From positions 1 to 44,556 of the forward strand of contig CAOJRT010000011.1 of NCBI GenBank assembly GCA_948442255.1: a stretch of DNA of 44,556 nt. The letters run 5' to 3'. The number at the start of each line of letters is the position of its first letter. Within the stretch, counting starts at the first letter, position 1. This document shows positions 18,541 through 27,117 of the stretch, piece by piece. This stretch comes from an uncultured Caryophanales bacterium. Its GTDB lineage: Bacteria; Bacillota_I; Bacilli_A; RF39; UBA660. The notes under the pieces were generated by a model. The model was not told the DNA's origin. It ran no database searches and worked only from the letters and a program-made list of their open reading frames with translations. A program made the position numbers and the translations under genes.

Positions 18541-18563
18541 AAAAAAGGTGTCTAAAACACCTT
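18541..18563 (-). terminator. Intrinsic terminator after fucO
   Basis: On the minus strand AAGGTGT-TTTAG-ACACCTT is followed by T-rich sequence; it overlaps the fucO stop codon. Confidence 0.85.
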
Positions 18564-19710
18564 AAAAAGCTTTCCTAAATAACTCTTCTAAATCTGCTAA
18601 AGACACTTCTCTAGGATTTCCACCTGTACACGGATCAACAAGTGCCTTCTCTGCAAGAACAGGAATATCTTCTTCTTTACCACCAATCTCATGAATATGT
18701 TGTGGAATTTGCAAACGAATCGCCAAATCTCTTACAGCTTCGACTACCCTAGAAACCACTTCCTGATCAGTTATCCCATTCATATTAAGCCCAAAAGCCT
18801 CTCCCATAGCTTTAAATCGTTCTGGGCATGCTTCTCCATTCCATTCAAGAATATAAGGCAATAATAGGGCATTCGCAACACCATGTGGTGTATCATATAA
18901 AGCTCCTAATTGGTGAGCCATCGAATGTACAATTCCTAAACCAACATTACTAAAGCCCATACCAGCTACATATTGAGCAAGTGCCATTTGTTCTAAAGCT
19001 TCTTTATCTCTATGAACAGCTTTTTCTAAATTTTGATATATTAAAGCCATTGCTTTTAAATGGAACATATCGGACATTTCCCATGCTCCCTTAGTAATAT
19101 AGCCTTCCATAGCATGCGTAAGTGCATCTAATCCAGTAGCAGCGGTTGTAGCCTCTGGCATTCCATACATCAATTCACTATCTATAATAGATAATACAGG
19201 TATGTCATTAGGATCCACACAAACCATTTTTAATAAGGCTTCTTCATCAGTAATGACATAATTAATCGTTACTTCCGCCGCAGTACCCGCTGTTGTAGGT
19301 AATGCAATAATAGGTAAAGATTTATTTTTTGTATCAGCTGTTCCAACCAAAGACGTAATATCTTTAAACTCTGGATTCGTAGTAACAATCCCAATTGCTT
19401 TTGCAGTATCTATAACAGAACCACCACCAACAGCAATTATAGAATCACAATGGTATTTATGACAGACTTTTAAACCTTTTTTTACATTAGATATAGTAGG
19501 ATTTGGCTTTACCTCACTAAATAATTCATAAGGTATCGCAAAACGTTCTAATAAAGACAACACTTTATCCGCCACTCCTACTTCTAATAGTGTATTATCT
19601 GTCACAACAAGAGGATGTTTAAAATTCCTCTTCTTTAATTCATCAACCAAAACTTCTCTAGCACCCCAACCAAAATAAGATGTTTCATTTAGAATCACTC
19701 TATTTACCAT
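18562..19710 (-). CDS. fucO: Lactaldehyde reductase / iron-containing alcohol dehydrogenase
   Basis: An iron-dependent group III alcohol dehydrogenase of 382 residues that closely resembles Escherichia coli FucO, which reduces L-lactaldehyde to 1,2-propanediol with NADH. The coenzyme-binding GGGSVIDTAKA is at 95-105. The Fe(II) ligands are Asp195 and His199 (GLDALTHAMEG), His262 (VHSMAH) and His276 (DTPHGVAN). The stretch PTTAGTAAEVTINYVITDEE is FucO-typical. No fucose or rhamnose catabolic genes are near, so it may serve general aldehyde reduction. It diverges from a TetR-family gene that is the likely regulator. Confidence 0.9.
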   Translation of the reverse strand: MVNRVILNETSYFGWGAREVLVDELKKRNFKHPLVVTDNTLLEVGVADKVLSLLERFAIPYELFSEVKPNPTISNVKKGLKVCHKYHCDSIIAVGGGSVIDTAKAIGIVTTNPEFKDITSLVGTADTKNKSLPIIALPTTAGTAAEVTINYVITDEEALLKMVCVDPNDIPVLSIIDSELMYGMPEATTAATGLDALTHAMEGYITKGAWEMSDMFHLKAMALIYQNLEKAVHRDKEALEQMALAQYVAGMGFSNVGLGIVHSMAHQLGALYDTPHGVANALLLPYILEWNGEACPERFKAMGEAFGLNMNGITDQEVVSRVVEAVRDLAIRLQIPQHIHEIGGKEEDIPVLAEKALVDPCTGGNPREVSLADLEELFRKAF

Positions 19711-19837
19711 ATTTAGACCTCCTTATAATAAAAACATTATATCACAAATAAAAGAAAGAATACTATTTTTTTAGTAAACATAGTGTTGCTCAAAAGTAAA
19801 ATATACTATATAATAATCTTAGTAATCAGGTGATTTT

Positions 19838-20386
19838 ATGGATAAAAGAATTCAAAATACAAAAAGAAAGTTAAAAGAAACTTTGTTAATCCTATTAACG
19901 AAAAAAAGATTAAAAGATATTACAGTACTAGAATTATGTAAAATCGCAAATATAAATCGAACCACTTTTTATAAATACTATAACGATATCGAAGACCTAA
20001 CCCTAAAAATAGAGGAAGAATTAATCATTCATTTAAAAGAAGAAATAAACACAATAAAGAGGAATTATTTACTATCATTTACAGCAAAAATAATAGAAAC
20101 AATAAAAAAAGAGCAAAAAATCTTTATTCCTCTATTAGGAGAGAATGGCGACCATACCTATCTAAAAAGAATTTTACATTTAGTTTATAAAGAAAGCATT
20201 TACGAATGGCAGCACTTACTAAAAAAAGCATCTCCACTTGATTTAGAAAATATTTATAATTTCATAGTTGATGGAACCATCGGTATAGTAGAAGAATGGA
20301 TAAAAAAAGACTGCCTAGAAGAACAAGAAAAAATAAGCATCTTTATAAATAAGATATGTATGAGTGGATTAAGTAGCTTCATTTAA
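19838..20386 (+). CDS. TetR-family transcriptional regulator
   Basis: A 182-residue DNA-binding regulator. The N-terminal HTH is clear: KDITVLELCKIANINRTTFYKYYND (about 23-47), with the NRTTFYKYY recognition helix typical of TetR/DhaS-like proteins. The C-terminal half is a helical ligand or dimer domain of the TetR_C_8 type. It is divergent from fucO across 127 bases with AT-rich half-sites, so regulation of fucO is plausible. AGGTGA precedes the ATG. A terminator shared with the convergent lipoprotein gene follows. Confidence 0.88.
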   Translation: MDKRIQNTKRKLKETLLILLTKKRLKDITVLELCKIANINRTTFYKYYNDIEDLTLKIEEELIIHLKEEINTIKRNYLLSFTAKIIETIKKEQKIFIPLLGENGDHTYLKRILHLVYKESIYEWQHLLKKASPLDLENIYNFIVDGTIGIVEEWIKKDCLEEQEKISIFINKICMSGLSSFI

Positions 20387-20389
20387 AAT

Positions 20390-20421
20390 AGAGAATTATC
20401 TAACCAATAATTCTCTTTTTA
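20390..20421. terminator. Terminator shared by convergent genes
   Basis: A 10-bp perfect stem AGAGAATTAT / ATAATTCTCT with loop CTAACCA, followed by TTTTTAT on the plus strand. It covers the stop of the lipoprotein gene. Confidence 0.8.
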
Positions 20422-21052
20422 TAACATCATCATTATCCCGTTCATAGTATCGTAAGATAAGATCCATTTTTTGATTAAAATATAATTGATACCCATCTTG
20501 CTTCAAAATAGAAAGCACAAATAAAGAATCTTCCAAATCTGCGAGATTTAAAATAAAAGAAAATAAATCTTCCTCTGTCATTTCTTTTTCTTTTAATAAA
20601 TCTGCATTGGATATTAACCTTCCTGTCTCTTTATTAACAACATAAATACGACTATTAATATCTCTAGGAATAGATTCAATAAAATAGCTATAATCTTGTA
20701 TTAAAGTAATATATTTCTCATTAATAAAATAATCATAATGAAATAATCTTCCTTGTACAAACTCTTCTTCAAAAACCATCGCTTGATAAGAAGTATTCAC
20801 AAAATTTTTAATTTCTAAATTAATATTAGCAACAGAATCACTATTTAAATTAATATACGCATATTGCAAATCATAATCAGTACAAGCTTTACAATTAATA
20901 GATTGTAAAGTCTCAAAATAGACGTAATCTCTCTGACTATCTAATTTTGCAATGCCATATTTAGATTCCTCTATTTCTATAGTTTCATTTTTCTTTTCAC
21001 AACCTGTTAATAAAAGAAAGGTTATTAACAAGAAAAAAAACACCTTTTTCAT
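20396..21052 (-). CDS. Unknown lipoprotein
   Basis: A secreted lipoprotein of about 218 residues. The start MKKVFFFLLITFLLLTGC is a classic signal with lipobox LLTGC, so the mature protein begins at the Cys near residue 18 and is anchored to the outer face of the membrane. The remaining 200 residues are hydrophilic and unrecognised; CKACTDYDL (about 55) has two further Cys. A GTG-initiated frame starts three codons earlier, but the ATG at 21052 fits the signal sequence best. Confidence 0.75.
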   Translation of the reverse strand: MKKVFFFLLITFLLLTGCEKKNETIEIEESKYGIAKLDSQRDYVYFETLQSINCKACTDYDLQYAYINLNSDSVANINLEIKNFVNTSYQAMVFEEEFVQGRLFHYDYFINEKYITLIQDYSYFIESIPRDINSRIYVVNKETGRLISNADLLKEKEMTEEDLFSFILNLADLEDSLFVLSILKQDGYQLYFNQKMDLILRYYERDNDDVIKRELLVR

Positions 21053-21081
21053 ATACACCACTCATTTAAAGTATAAAAAAA

Positions 21082-21103
21082 ATAAAAACAGACGTCAAGT
21101 CTG
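21082..21103 (-). terminator. Intrinsic terminator after the 37-residue gene
   Basis: On the minus strand CAGAC-TTGAC-GTCTG is followed by TTTTTATTTTTTTT. Confidence 0.8.
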
Positions 21104-21105
21104 CC

Positions 21106-21219
21106 TTATTTACTAGCTTTCTTCTTTATATTCTTATTAACTAATTTAACTTTAACTCCTCTTAAAGTCCCAAATTGTTTTTTTACCCCTTCAGGTAAGT
21201 TAGCTTTATATGTTCTCAT
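21106..21219 (-). CDS. Small basic protein of 37 residues
   Basis: The short frame begins MRTYKANLPEGVKKQF and ends NIKKKASK. It has a strong AGGAGGTG site seven bases before the ATG and its own terminator just after the stop, which supports real expression. About one third of residues are Lys or Arg and there is no Cys or membrane segment; nucleic-acid or ribosome binding is possible but not shown. It lies between the lipoprotein and a small membrane protein. Confidence 0.65.
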   Translation of the reverse strand: MRTYKANLPEGVKKQFGTLRGVKVKLVNKNIKKKASK

Positions 21220-21283
21220 AGTGCACCTCCTCATTAATAACTAAATCATTATAACATGTATTATACTAAAATAATAGGATAAT

Positions 21284-21610
21284 TCAAGATAAAGTGAAGA
21301 TTTTGAAAACAGAATAAAAAACAGCACTAAAGAAAAGAAAGACTAAAATATAAAATAGAGTCGAATGATAAGTCTTTCTCCGTCTAAACACATCAATAAG
21401 AATAAAAATATAAAACAAAACTAAAACTAGAAAAAGAAAAAAACTTGAAATTTTAGAGATTTTATCTAAAAGCAAAAAAGGGAATAAAAAGCCAAAAAAC
21501 AAAGTCATCAAAAAAGAATATATAATAAATTTACCATATAATATTTTAATCTCATCAGGAATATTCTTTCTATATTCTCTTTTTTGCTTTTTCTTATCTT
21601 CTCTTTTCAT
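21284..21610 (-). CDS. Small membrane protein, three helices
   Basis: A 108-residue protein with a very basic N terminus (KREDKKKQKREYRKN) followed by three hydrophobic segments (about 27-48, 53-70, 82-103). The basic start predicts a cytosolic N terminus. AAAGGA lies five bases before the ATG at 21610; the frame could open two codons earlier. Its 5' end overlaps the TSCPD gene by 17 bases, so the two are co-translated. Family not recognised. Confidence 0.6.
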   Translation of the reverse strand: MKREDKKKQKREYRKNIPDEIKILYGKFIIYSFLMTLFFGFLFPFLLLDKISKISSFFLFLVLVLFYIFILIDVFRRRKTYHSTLFYILVFLFFSAVFYSVFKIFTLS

Positions 21611-21848
21611 AAGCATCCTTTACACAAAAAGCCAGCTGATCAGCACAAGAAGTTCCTCGCATCCCACATTGATTTCCAAGCAATGTAGAAACAATATAAG
21701 AAACTGTTCTTCCTTCCAATACTTTAGATAAAGCTTTTGTGTTTCCAGGACACCCTCCTACAAAAGAAATATTTTTAACAATTTCTCCTTCTAGTTCAAA
21801 AAATATTTTACTAGAACAAGTACCTTTTGTATCATATACATACTTCAT
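21594..21848 (-). CDS. TSCPD domain protein (TIGR03905 type)
   Basis: An 84-residue protein that consists of one TSCPD domain, the fold also found at the C terminus of class II ribonucleotide reductases. The family features are present: GTCSSKIFFELEGEIVKNI, then GGCPGNTKAL (33-42 region), then GNQCGMRGTSCADQLA. Four conserved Cys could bind a metal or act in redox. The family is common in Firmicutes and its function is unknown. It is coupled to the downstream small membrane protein. Confidence 0.88.
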   Translation of the reverse strand: MKYVYDTKGTCSSKIFFELEGEIVKNISFVGGCPGNTKALSKVLEGRTVSYIVSTLLGNQCGMRGTSCADQLAFCVKDAYEKRR

Positions 21849-21874
21849 AATATATCACCCTTAAAATTATACCA

Positions 21875-21898
21875 CAAAAAAAGAATATACAAATATTC
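21875..21898 (-). terminator. Intrinsic terminator after the DUF5684 gene
   Basis: On the minus strand GAATAT-TTGT-ATATTC is followed by T7. Confidence 0.7.
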
Positions 21899-21903
21899 CC
21901 TTT

Positions 21904-22446
21904 TTACTTGTTTTCTTTATTATCTTTAGTAGCTTCTTCTTGTGGTGCTGAAGCATTAGCTGCAGTACCTTTTGCTTTATTGGCATCAATAAAGCCATTT
22001 TCAGTTACAACCGCAGAAGCATTAAAGTTATTTGCTTTTGAATAACCTTCAATAGCAATCATCAAGCCAGTTAATAATGTTGTAGCAACAACCCAACCAG
22101 TTGACTTATTTAACTTTTTAGATAAATTATAAGCAACATTTGCAGTAGCGAATAATTGAACAAGGTTAGCTAGTGTAATTAATCCACCTTCTAATCCAAC
22201 AAGATTCAATATAGTTGGGCAAAGAAGAATTAAGAACCACCACCATTTAAGTCCAGCAATATCACAAGCTAATACATAATCAGTATAGAATGGGATAATA
22301 GCTTTCCATCCAGGTTGACCAGCCTTAACATAGAATTTCCATTTTCCAATTAATAGAACAACTGCAACTGCAAGAACAACAATTAATAAAACAATTAAAA
22401 GTCCTCCTAAAACTGCTAAAGTTGCATATAAATCTTCATATGACAT
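21904..22446 (-). CDS. DUF5684 membrane protein
   Basis: A 180-residue membrane protein. An N-terminal helix (about 12-35) leads to the family signature WKFYVKAGQPGWKAIIPFY with TDYVLACDIAG (about 37-66), then WWWFLILLCPTILNLVG and further helices to about 140. The tail (about 150-180) is polar with Ala, Lys and Glu and disordered. The ATG at 22446 follows GGAAG; a TTG three codons earlier is in frame. DUF5684 proteins are frequent in gut Bacilli and Clostridia; role unknown. Confidence 0.8.
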   Translation of the reverse strand: MSYEDLYATLAVLGGLLIVLLIVVLAVAVVLLIGKWKFYVKAGQPGWKAIIPFYTDYVLACDIAGLKWWWFLILLCPTILNLVGLEGGLITLANLVQLFATANVAYNLSKKLNKSTGWVVATTLLTGLMIAIEGYSKANNFNASAVVTENGFIDANKAKGTAANASAPQEEATKDNKENK

Positions 22447-22518
22447 ATAACTCAAACTTCCTTTCTAATCTTATTATACATTATATTAAAAAGATAAACA
22501 AGATAATAATATTTTTTC

Positions 22519-22547
22519 TTTACTAATCCTGTTTCATTCTTTATAAT
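22519..22547 (+). promoter_or_regulatory. Promoter of the 266-residue gene
   Basis: TTTACT, 17 bases, TATAAT, 20 bases upstream of the ATG at 22568. Confidence 0.6.
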
Positions 22548-22567
22548 ATTCACCATTAGGTGATTTT

Positions 22568-23368
22568 ATGAATAAGGTTACATTTTATCATATGGCAGAA
22601 AAAATTTTATATGCTATTTATACAGAGACTTTTTCTAAGGAAAGATTAGTAGAAATTATGGGAGAAAAAGAAAAACCATGCTCGAATATTATATATGAAG
22701 AAACTATTTTTTTAAATAACCTTTTAAAAAATTACCCTTGGTACACAATTCCTTCATTGCTAAAACGCTTTAAATCTATCGTAAGCGATGAAAAAAATAG
22801 ACCACCTTCACTAAATCTTGCTTGCAATCAAACAGTTAAAATTATAGAAGATTTAGACTTTATAATAGAAGAAAGAATTAAAACAATAATTTGTATCAAT
22901 ATAAATGAATGCCTATATTATGTTCACTATAAAAGTGATAATAGCGATAATGAACTAAAAGAAATCGTAAAAAAGAAATGTAAAATAATAGAACAGCTGA
23001 CCAACTTAAGCACAGCAGAAGAAGATCTTTACTTACAAAGGACTTTCATTCAAGAAGAAGGCTCAAAAGAACAAGAATTAAGAGAGAAAATCTCAAAAAG
23101 AAATGTAGAAGAAAAAGAAAGCATTTACGAAATAGCAAAAAAAGATTTTCGAAATTACTTAAACAGACAATCATTATCTGAATTTCAAAAAAGAATATTA
23201 AAAATACTAAAAGAAATCGCAGTTGAACAACAAGACCCATATATATATACAATAGGATTCGAAGTGCTAAATCTTCTATACGAAAGCACTTTACGCGCCT
23301 GGAAAAGGCGAAAAAAAGGCCAACAAGAATCACCTTTATTATATTTAATAAATAAACAAAAATCGTAG
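22568..23368 (+). CDS. Unknown 266-residue protein
   Basis: A soluble protein, not recognised. The N-terminal 120 residues look globular with several aromatic residues and three Cys. From about 125 to 215 the sequence is highly charged and helical (KEIVKKKCKIIEQ, EEGSKEQELREKISKRNVEEKE), so a coiled coil is likely, followed by a basic end (RAWKRRKKGQQ). It has its own promoter, an AGGTGA ribosome site and a terminator. It diverges from the DUF5684 gene. Confidence 0.65.
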   Translation: MNKVTFYHMAEKILYAIYTETFSKERLVEIMGEKEKPCSNIIYEETIFLNNLLKNYPWYTIPSLLKRFKSIVSDEKNRPPSLNLACNQTVKIIEDLDFIIEERIKTIICININECLYYVHYKSDNSDNELKEIVKKKCKIIEQLTNLSTAEEDLYLQRTFIQEEGSKEQELREKISKRNVEEKESIYEIAKKDFRNYLNRQSLSEFQKRILKILKEIAVEQQDPYIYTIGFEVLNLLYESTLRAWKRRKKGQQESPLLYLINKQKS

Positions 23369-23389
23369 GAAACATCCCTACGATTTTTT
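23361..23389 (+). terminator. Intrinsic terminator of the 266-residue gene
   Basis: AATCGTAGG / CCTACGATT, a 9-bp perfect stem with a seven-base loop, followed by T6. The gene's stop codon lies in the left arm. Confidence 0.88.
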
Positions 23390-23465
23390 GCCATTACATA
23401 TAGAGTCTACTATCAAATATGCAAATTAGAAAAAATAAAACAACCTCTAACTAAAATAAGACTGA

Positions 23466-24190
23466 TTAAGCTGAAGTCGGAAAAACTTTTTTTAATCCAA
23501 AGTCATCTTTCTTTTGTCCTACTCCTGTTGATTCTTTATACATACTCCAATTATTAGTATTACAATACATAATAAAATTCTCTATTGTTAAAATTTTTTC
23601 TACACTTCTACTAAAATCTTAATTAAGTAAAAAGAGAGGAAAAAGAACTACATTATAACCTTTAGAATCCAACAATTGTTTAAAGCTTTTTACTTCTTGA
23701 ACATAATCTGTTAAGAATAACTTCATATAAGCTGGGGGAGTCAATAAAATCTCTTGAAAATCAACAGGAAAACAATCATCAGCTTCACTACATTGTAAAA
23801 GCCCTTCTTGAACCAATTTTCCAATATCACTTAATTGGCAAACTCCATACTCTGAAAGAGATTCTTTTTTAACAACACCTAAACGAGAAATTTTTCGTAA
23901 AAGAAAATCATATACAGAAAGCTTTGCAAAAAAAGTTTTAACTTCAATTGTTTGCTCCTTTTCCATAAAAGATATTGCCTTCTCTCTCTCCTCACAAGAT
24001 TCTCCTCTGCCCAAATAGAAGCCATCTCTAAAGCAAATAAAAGGATTTAAAGTACTTTCTTTATCATTTAAAAACAAATGGTCTTTTTCTAGTAGCTCAT
24101 AAAGCAATTCTATATCAACAAAATCAACTTCTTTAAATTTAACAATCGCTCCAAGCAAAAAATCCGCGAAACCAATAACTTTTTTTCCAT
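23466..24190 (-). pseudogene. Unknown gene broken by a start-region frameshift and an in-frame stop
   Basis: The longest open part codes 196 residues ending ...PLFLLN-TAA at 23619. The same frame continues after that stop for 50 more codons (DFSRSVEKILTIENF ... KKVFPTSA) to a TAA at 23466, so the stop looks like a nonsense mutation. At the other end a strong GGAGGGTTT-ATG (24190) is out of frame by one base; one extra A in its A7 run (plus-strand T7, 24181-24187) gives MEKKVIGFADF and joins the long frame, which otherwise has only a poor TTG start. The restored protein would be about 240 residues, soluble, and of no family I know. Two lesions argue for decay. Confidence 0.6.
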
Positions 24191-24308
24191 AAACCCTCCA
24201 ACAAGACAAATATAATTAACATATTTTCATGAAAATTATATTTCAAAAATAAAAGTAAATAAATAACTCCCCTAATAGAATTTTTTACAAGCATAAATTA
24301 AAACTCTC

Positions 24309-24806
24309 TTAAGAACCTGAATCAATAGAGCCAATCGCTTTCTTTAACATCATTTTATGATTTTCAAACATTTGCATTTGTCCTAAGTCACTCTCTTCTA
24401 CCCAAATACATGTATGTTCTTTCTGTTCAGCCGCTTCCATTTCATGTCTGTTTAAGGAGTTTAATTCTACTAAAAAAGGAAAATATTTAGCCTCCCTATT
24501 TTGATCTTTATGCTCGACAAAAAATCTAGAAAGATTAACACAGTCAATCGGAACAACTCGCTTAATATCATAATAGCCTGTTTCTTCCTTTACTTCCCTT
24601 ACTAAAGCAGCCTCTAAGTCTTCATGGTCTTCTATTCCACCAGTTACTAAAGAACAACCATAATCCACCTCATTCCAAACAAGAAACAAATAACGATTAT
24701 GATATTTTATAATCGCAGCTATATTATTTCTTCTTACATAAGGACGATCTTTCTTAGGAGCATAAGCCCCTTTTTCTTCATACGTAAATGCAACATCGTA
24801 TTTCAT
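24309..24806 (-). CDS. Nudix hydrolase
   Basis: A 165-residue Nudix hydrolase, which cleaves nucleoside diphosphates linked to another moiety. The Nudix box GX5EX7REUXEEXGU is complete: GGIEDHEDLEAALVREVKEE followed by TGY (about 57-79). Substrate cannot be told. The ATG at 24806 follows AGGTGA; the frame could open eleven codons earlier without a ribosome site. It is divergent from the ku operon, separated by 93 bases. Confidence 0.9.
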   Translation of the reverse strand: MKYDVAFTYEEKGAYAPKKDRPYVRRNNIAAIIKYHNRYLFLVWNEVDYGCSLVTGGIEDHEDLEAALVREVKEETGYYDIKRVVPIDCVNLSRFFVEHKDQNREAKYFPFLVELNSLNRHEMEAAEQKEHTCIWVEESDLGQMQMFENHKMMLKKAIGSIDSGS

Positions 24807-24899
24807 AATATAATCACCTATTACTATTATAACATACAAAGGATTTTATGAAATGTATAAAAAGATTTTTTTTCTCCCTTAAAAGATATAGGTGATTAT

Positions 24900-25643
24900 A
24901 TGGCAAATTATAGTAGTGCAATCTCTTTTGGATTAGTAAATATTCCCATTGTATATAACCCTGTTATAAAAAACAATGATACATCTTTTAACCAACTTCA
25001 TAAAAAATGCATGAACAGAATTCATTATCAAAAATATTGTGAACATTGCAAAAAAATTGTTAAAGAAGCAGAACTAATTAAAGGATATGAATATGAAAAA
25101 GGAGAATTTGTAACTTTCTCTAAAGAAGAATTAACCAATCTTCAAATTGATGCAAAAGATACAATTGAAATAGTCTCTTTTGTTCCAGAAAATGAAATAG
25201 ATTCTTTTTATTATGAGAAAAGTTACATTCTAACTACTCCCAAAAAGGCAAAAGCTTACTCTTTATTTTTAGAAGCTTTAAGAAAATCAAAAAAAGTAGC
25301 TGTTGCGAAAACTTCTCTAAGTAGTAAATTCTACTATGTTTTGCTTAGATATTTTGAAGGAAATATCTTAATGTCAACCATTTATTTTGAAGAAGAAATA
25401 AATATTCCAGAAGGAACAAATAAAGCTACCTTCTCCAAAAAGGAACTCGACTTAGCAATGGAGCTTATCGAGCATTTATCTGACCATTTTAAACCAGAAA
25501 CATACCACGACGATTACCAAAATCAAATTAAAGAAGCGATTGAAAAGAAAATTAAACGAAAACCAATTCCTAAAAAAGCTAAGAAAAAGTCACGCTCCAT
25601 GAAAGATTTAATAACTTCCTTGCAAAAAAGTTTGGAGGAATAA
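24900..25643 (+). CDS. ku: DNA end-binding protein Ku
   Basis: Bacterial Ku, a homodimer that encircles broken DNA ends and recruits the ligase in non-homologous end joining. The family start SSAISFGLVNIPI (5-17) is clear, as are the C37, C47, C50 positions in the KCMNRIHYQKYCEHCKK stretch and the GEFVTFSKEEL block (about 67-77). The C-terminal tail is Lys-rich (KKIKRKPIPKKAKKKSRS), as in Ku proteins that bind DNA and LigD through the tail. Length 247 is short of the usual 270-300. It is the first gene of a rightward operon, with the ligase gene starting 2 bases after its stop. Confidence 0.95.
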   Translation: MANYSSAISFGLVNIPIVYNPVIKNNDTSFNQLHKKCMNRIHYQKYCEHCKKIVKEAELIKGYEYEKGEFVTFSKEELTNLQIDAKDTIEIVSFVPENEIDSFYYEKSYILTTPKKAKAYSLFLEALRKSKKVAVAKTSLSSKFYYVLLRYFEGNILMSTIYFEEEINIPEGTNKATFSKKELDLAMELIEHLSDHFKPETYHDDYQNQIKEAIEKKIKRKPIPKKAKKKSRSMKDLITSLQKSLEE

Positions 25644-25645
25644 AA

Positions 25646-26524
25646 ATGAAATTTGGAACTTTTTTTAGTCCTATGTTATTAACTCAAACAGTAAAACCTT
25701 TTGATAATGAAAATTATCTGTATGAACTTAAATTTGATGGCATTAGAGCTACAATCCATGTAAGTCCAACCACTTTTATTATTTATAATCGAAATGGTTA
25801 TGACATTACTTATTTATATCCAGAATTAAAAGAAATAAAAAACCACATAAAAGAAAATTGTATTTTTGATGGAGAGATCGTCTCCTTCGAAAACGATTCT
25901 CCGAGTTTTAGTAAACTACAAAAAAGAAGTTACACTCATAATTTAAATAAAATTAAAGATTTTTCAAAAAATGAACCAGTTTGTTTTGTTGTCTTTGATT
26001 GTATATATAAAAACAAAAGCCTAACAAATCTTCCATTAATAGAAAGGAAAAAAATATTAGAAAGTTTTCAGAATAACGATTACTTTATCAAAACAAAATA
26101 TTTAGTAAAAGAAGGAAAAAAACTATTCCAAAAAATTAAAAAGAAAAACTTAGAAGGAATAGTAGCTAAAAAAATAGATAGTAAATATGAAATAAATACT
26201 CGTTCTAAAAACTGGATTAAAATTAAAAATTTTAAAGAAGAAGAGTTTTATATTGGTGGATTCCAAGAAACAAAGGAAAAAGTGTCCTTACTACTTGGAG
26301 AATATCAGCAAAATCATTTTGTATTTGTTGGAAAAGTATCTATAACAAGAACAAAAGATATTTATAAAAAAATTAAAAAAAGGAAAGCAACAGAAAAAAG
26401 TCCTTTTATAAATTATAAAGAAAAAAATGCATTTTATTTGATTCCTCAATTAAAATGTGAAGTAACTTACTTAGAAAGAACAAAAAATAATAATTTAAGG
26501 CAACCTGTTTTTAAAAGAGCATAA
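25646..26524 (+). CDS. ATP-dependent DNA ligase, separate LigD ligase module
   Basis: An ATP-dependent DNA ligase of 292 residues, equivalent to the ligase domain of LigD. The adenylation motif is ELKFDGIRA with nucleophile Lys29. Motif III is FDGEIVSF (about 72), motif IV LEGIVAKK (about 170) and motif V WIKIKN (about 190). The C-terminal OB domain follows and includes the FYIGGFQ block typical of LigD. There is no polymerase or phosphoesterase domain on this chain. GGAGG is at the end of ku. It acts with Ku to seal ends. Confidence 0.93.
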   Translation: MKFGTFFSPMLLTQTVKPFDNENYLYELKFDGIRATIHVSPTTFIIYNRNGYDITYLYPELKEIKNHIKENCIFDGEIVSFENDSPSFSKLQKRSYTHNLNKIKDFSKNEPVCFVVFDCIYKNKSLTNLPLIERKKILESFQNNDYFIKTKYLVKEGKKLFQKIKKKNLEGIVAKKIDSKYEINTRSKNWIKIKNFKEEEFYIGGFQETKEKVSLLLGEYQQNHFVFVGKVSITRTKDIYKKIKKRKATEKSPFINYKEKNAFYLIPQLKCEVTYLERTKNNNLRQPVFKRA

Positions 26525-26541
26525 AAAAAGAGGGATAAAAA

Positions 26542-27117
26542 TTGACAAAAAAATTAGAAAAATACAATCAAAAAAGAAACTTTAGCAAGACAAGTGAACC
26601 AAAAGGAAAAGTTACTTATCATAATAATAAAAAAAGAGTATTTGTTGTACAATACCATATGGCTAGAAAAGAACATTATGATTTTCGATTAGAACTTAGT
26701 GGTACATTGAAAAGTTGGGCAATCCCAAAAGGTCCTTCATATGAGCAAAAAGAGAAACGATTAGCTATCCAAGTAGAAGATCATCCGATTGACTATAAAA
26801 ATTTTGAAGGAATCATCCCAAAGGGACAGTATGGTGGTGGAACAGTAATGATTTGGGATGAAGGAACTTGGGAGCCAAGTACAAATCACCCTAAAAAAGA
26901 TTTAGAAAATGGGTCATTAAAATTCACATTATTTGGCAATCGATTACAAGGGAAATGGACACTCGTACATTTTAAAGAAAAGAATTGGTTACTTATAAAG
27001 GAAAAAGATGATAAACATCTGTATAAAGATATTACAAAATTAAAAACAAGTATTAAAACTGGACGAACAATGAAAGAAATTGAAGAAGGAAAAAATGAAA
27101 AAGCAAGAAAAAAATAA
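26542..27117 (+). CDS. LigD-type 3'-phosphoesterase, separate polypeptide
   Basis: A 191-residue protein that matches the phosphoesterase domain of LigD, which trims 3' phosphate and ribonucleotide ends before ligation. The metal and catalytic residues correspond to those of Pseudomonas LigD: H39, H45, D47 and R49 in YHMARKEHYDFRLELSG, and H81 in EDHPIDY. The FEGIIPKGQYGGGTVMIWD block follows. The start is TTG, with GAGGGA six bases upstream; no ATG fits before the conserved core. It ends in a Lys-rich tail that overlaps the polymerase gene. Confidence 0.92.
   Translation: MTKKLEKYNQKRNFSKTSEPKGKVTYHNNKKRVFVVQYHMARKEHYDFRLELSGTLKSWAIPKGPSYEQKEKRLAIQVEDHPIDYKNFEGIIPKGQYGGGTVMIWDEGTWEPSTNHPKKDLENGSLKFTLFGNRLQGKWTLVHFKEKNWLLIKEKDDKHLYKDITKLKTSIKTGRTMKEIEEGKNEKARKK

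Noticed and set aside
19711..19837. TetR operator between fucO and the regulator
   Set aside because: Several AT-rich half-sites (ACTA/TAGT) are present, but none forms a convincing dyad above background.
23046..23394. Leftward ORFs within the 266-residue gene
   Set aside because: They are reverse shadows of an A-rich coding strand, giving Phe/Leu-rich translations without start signals.
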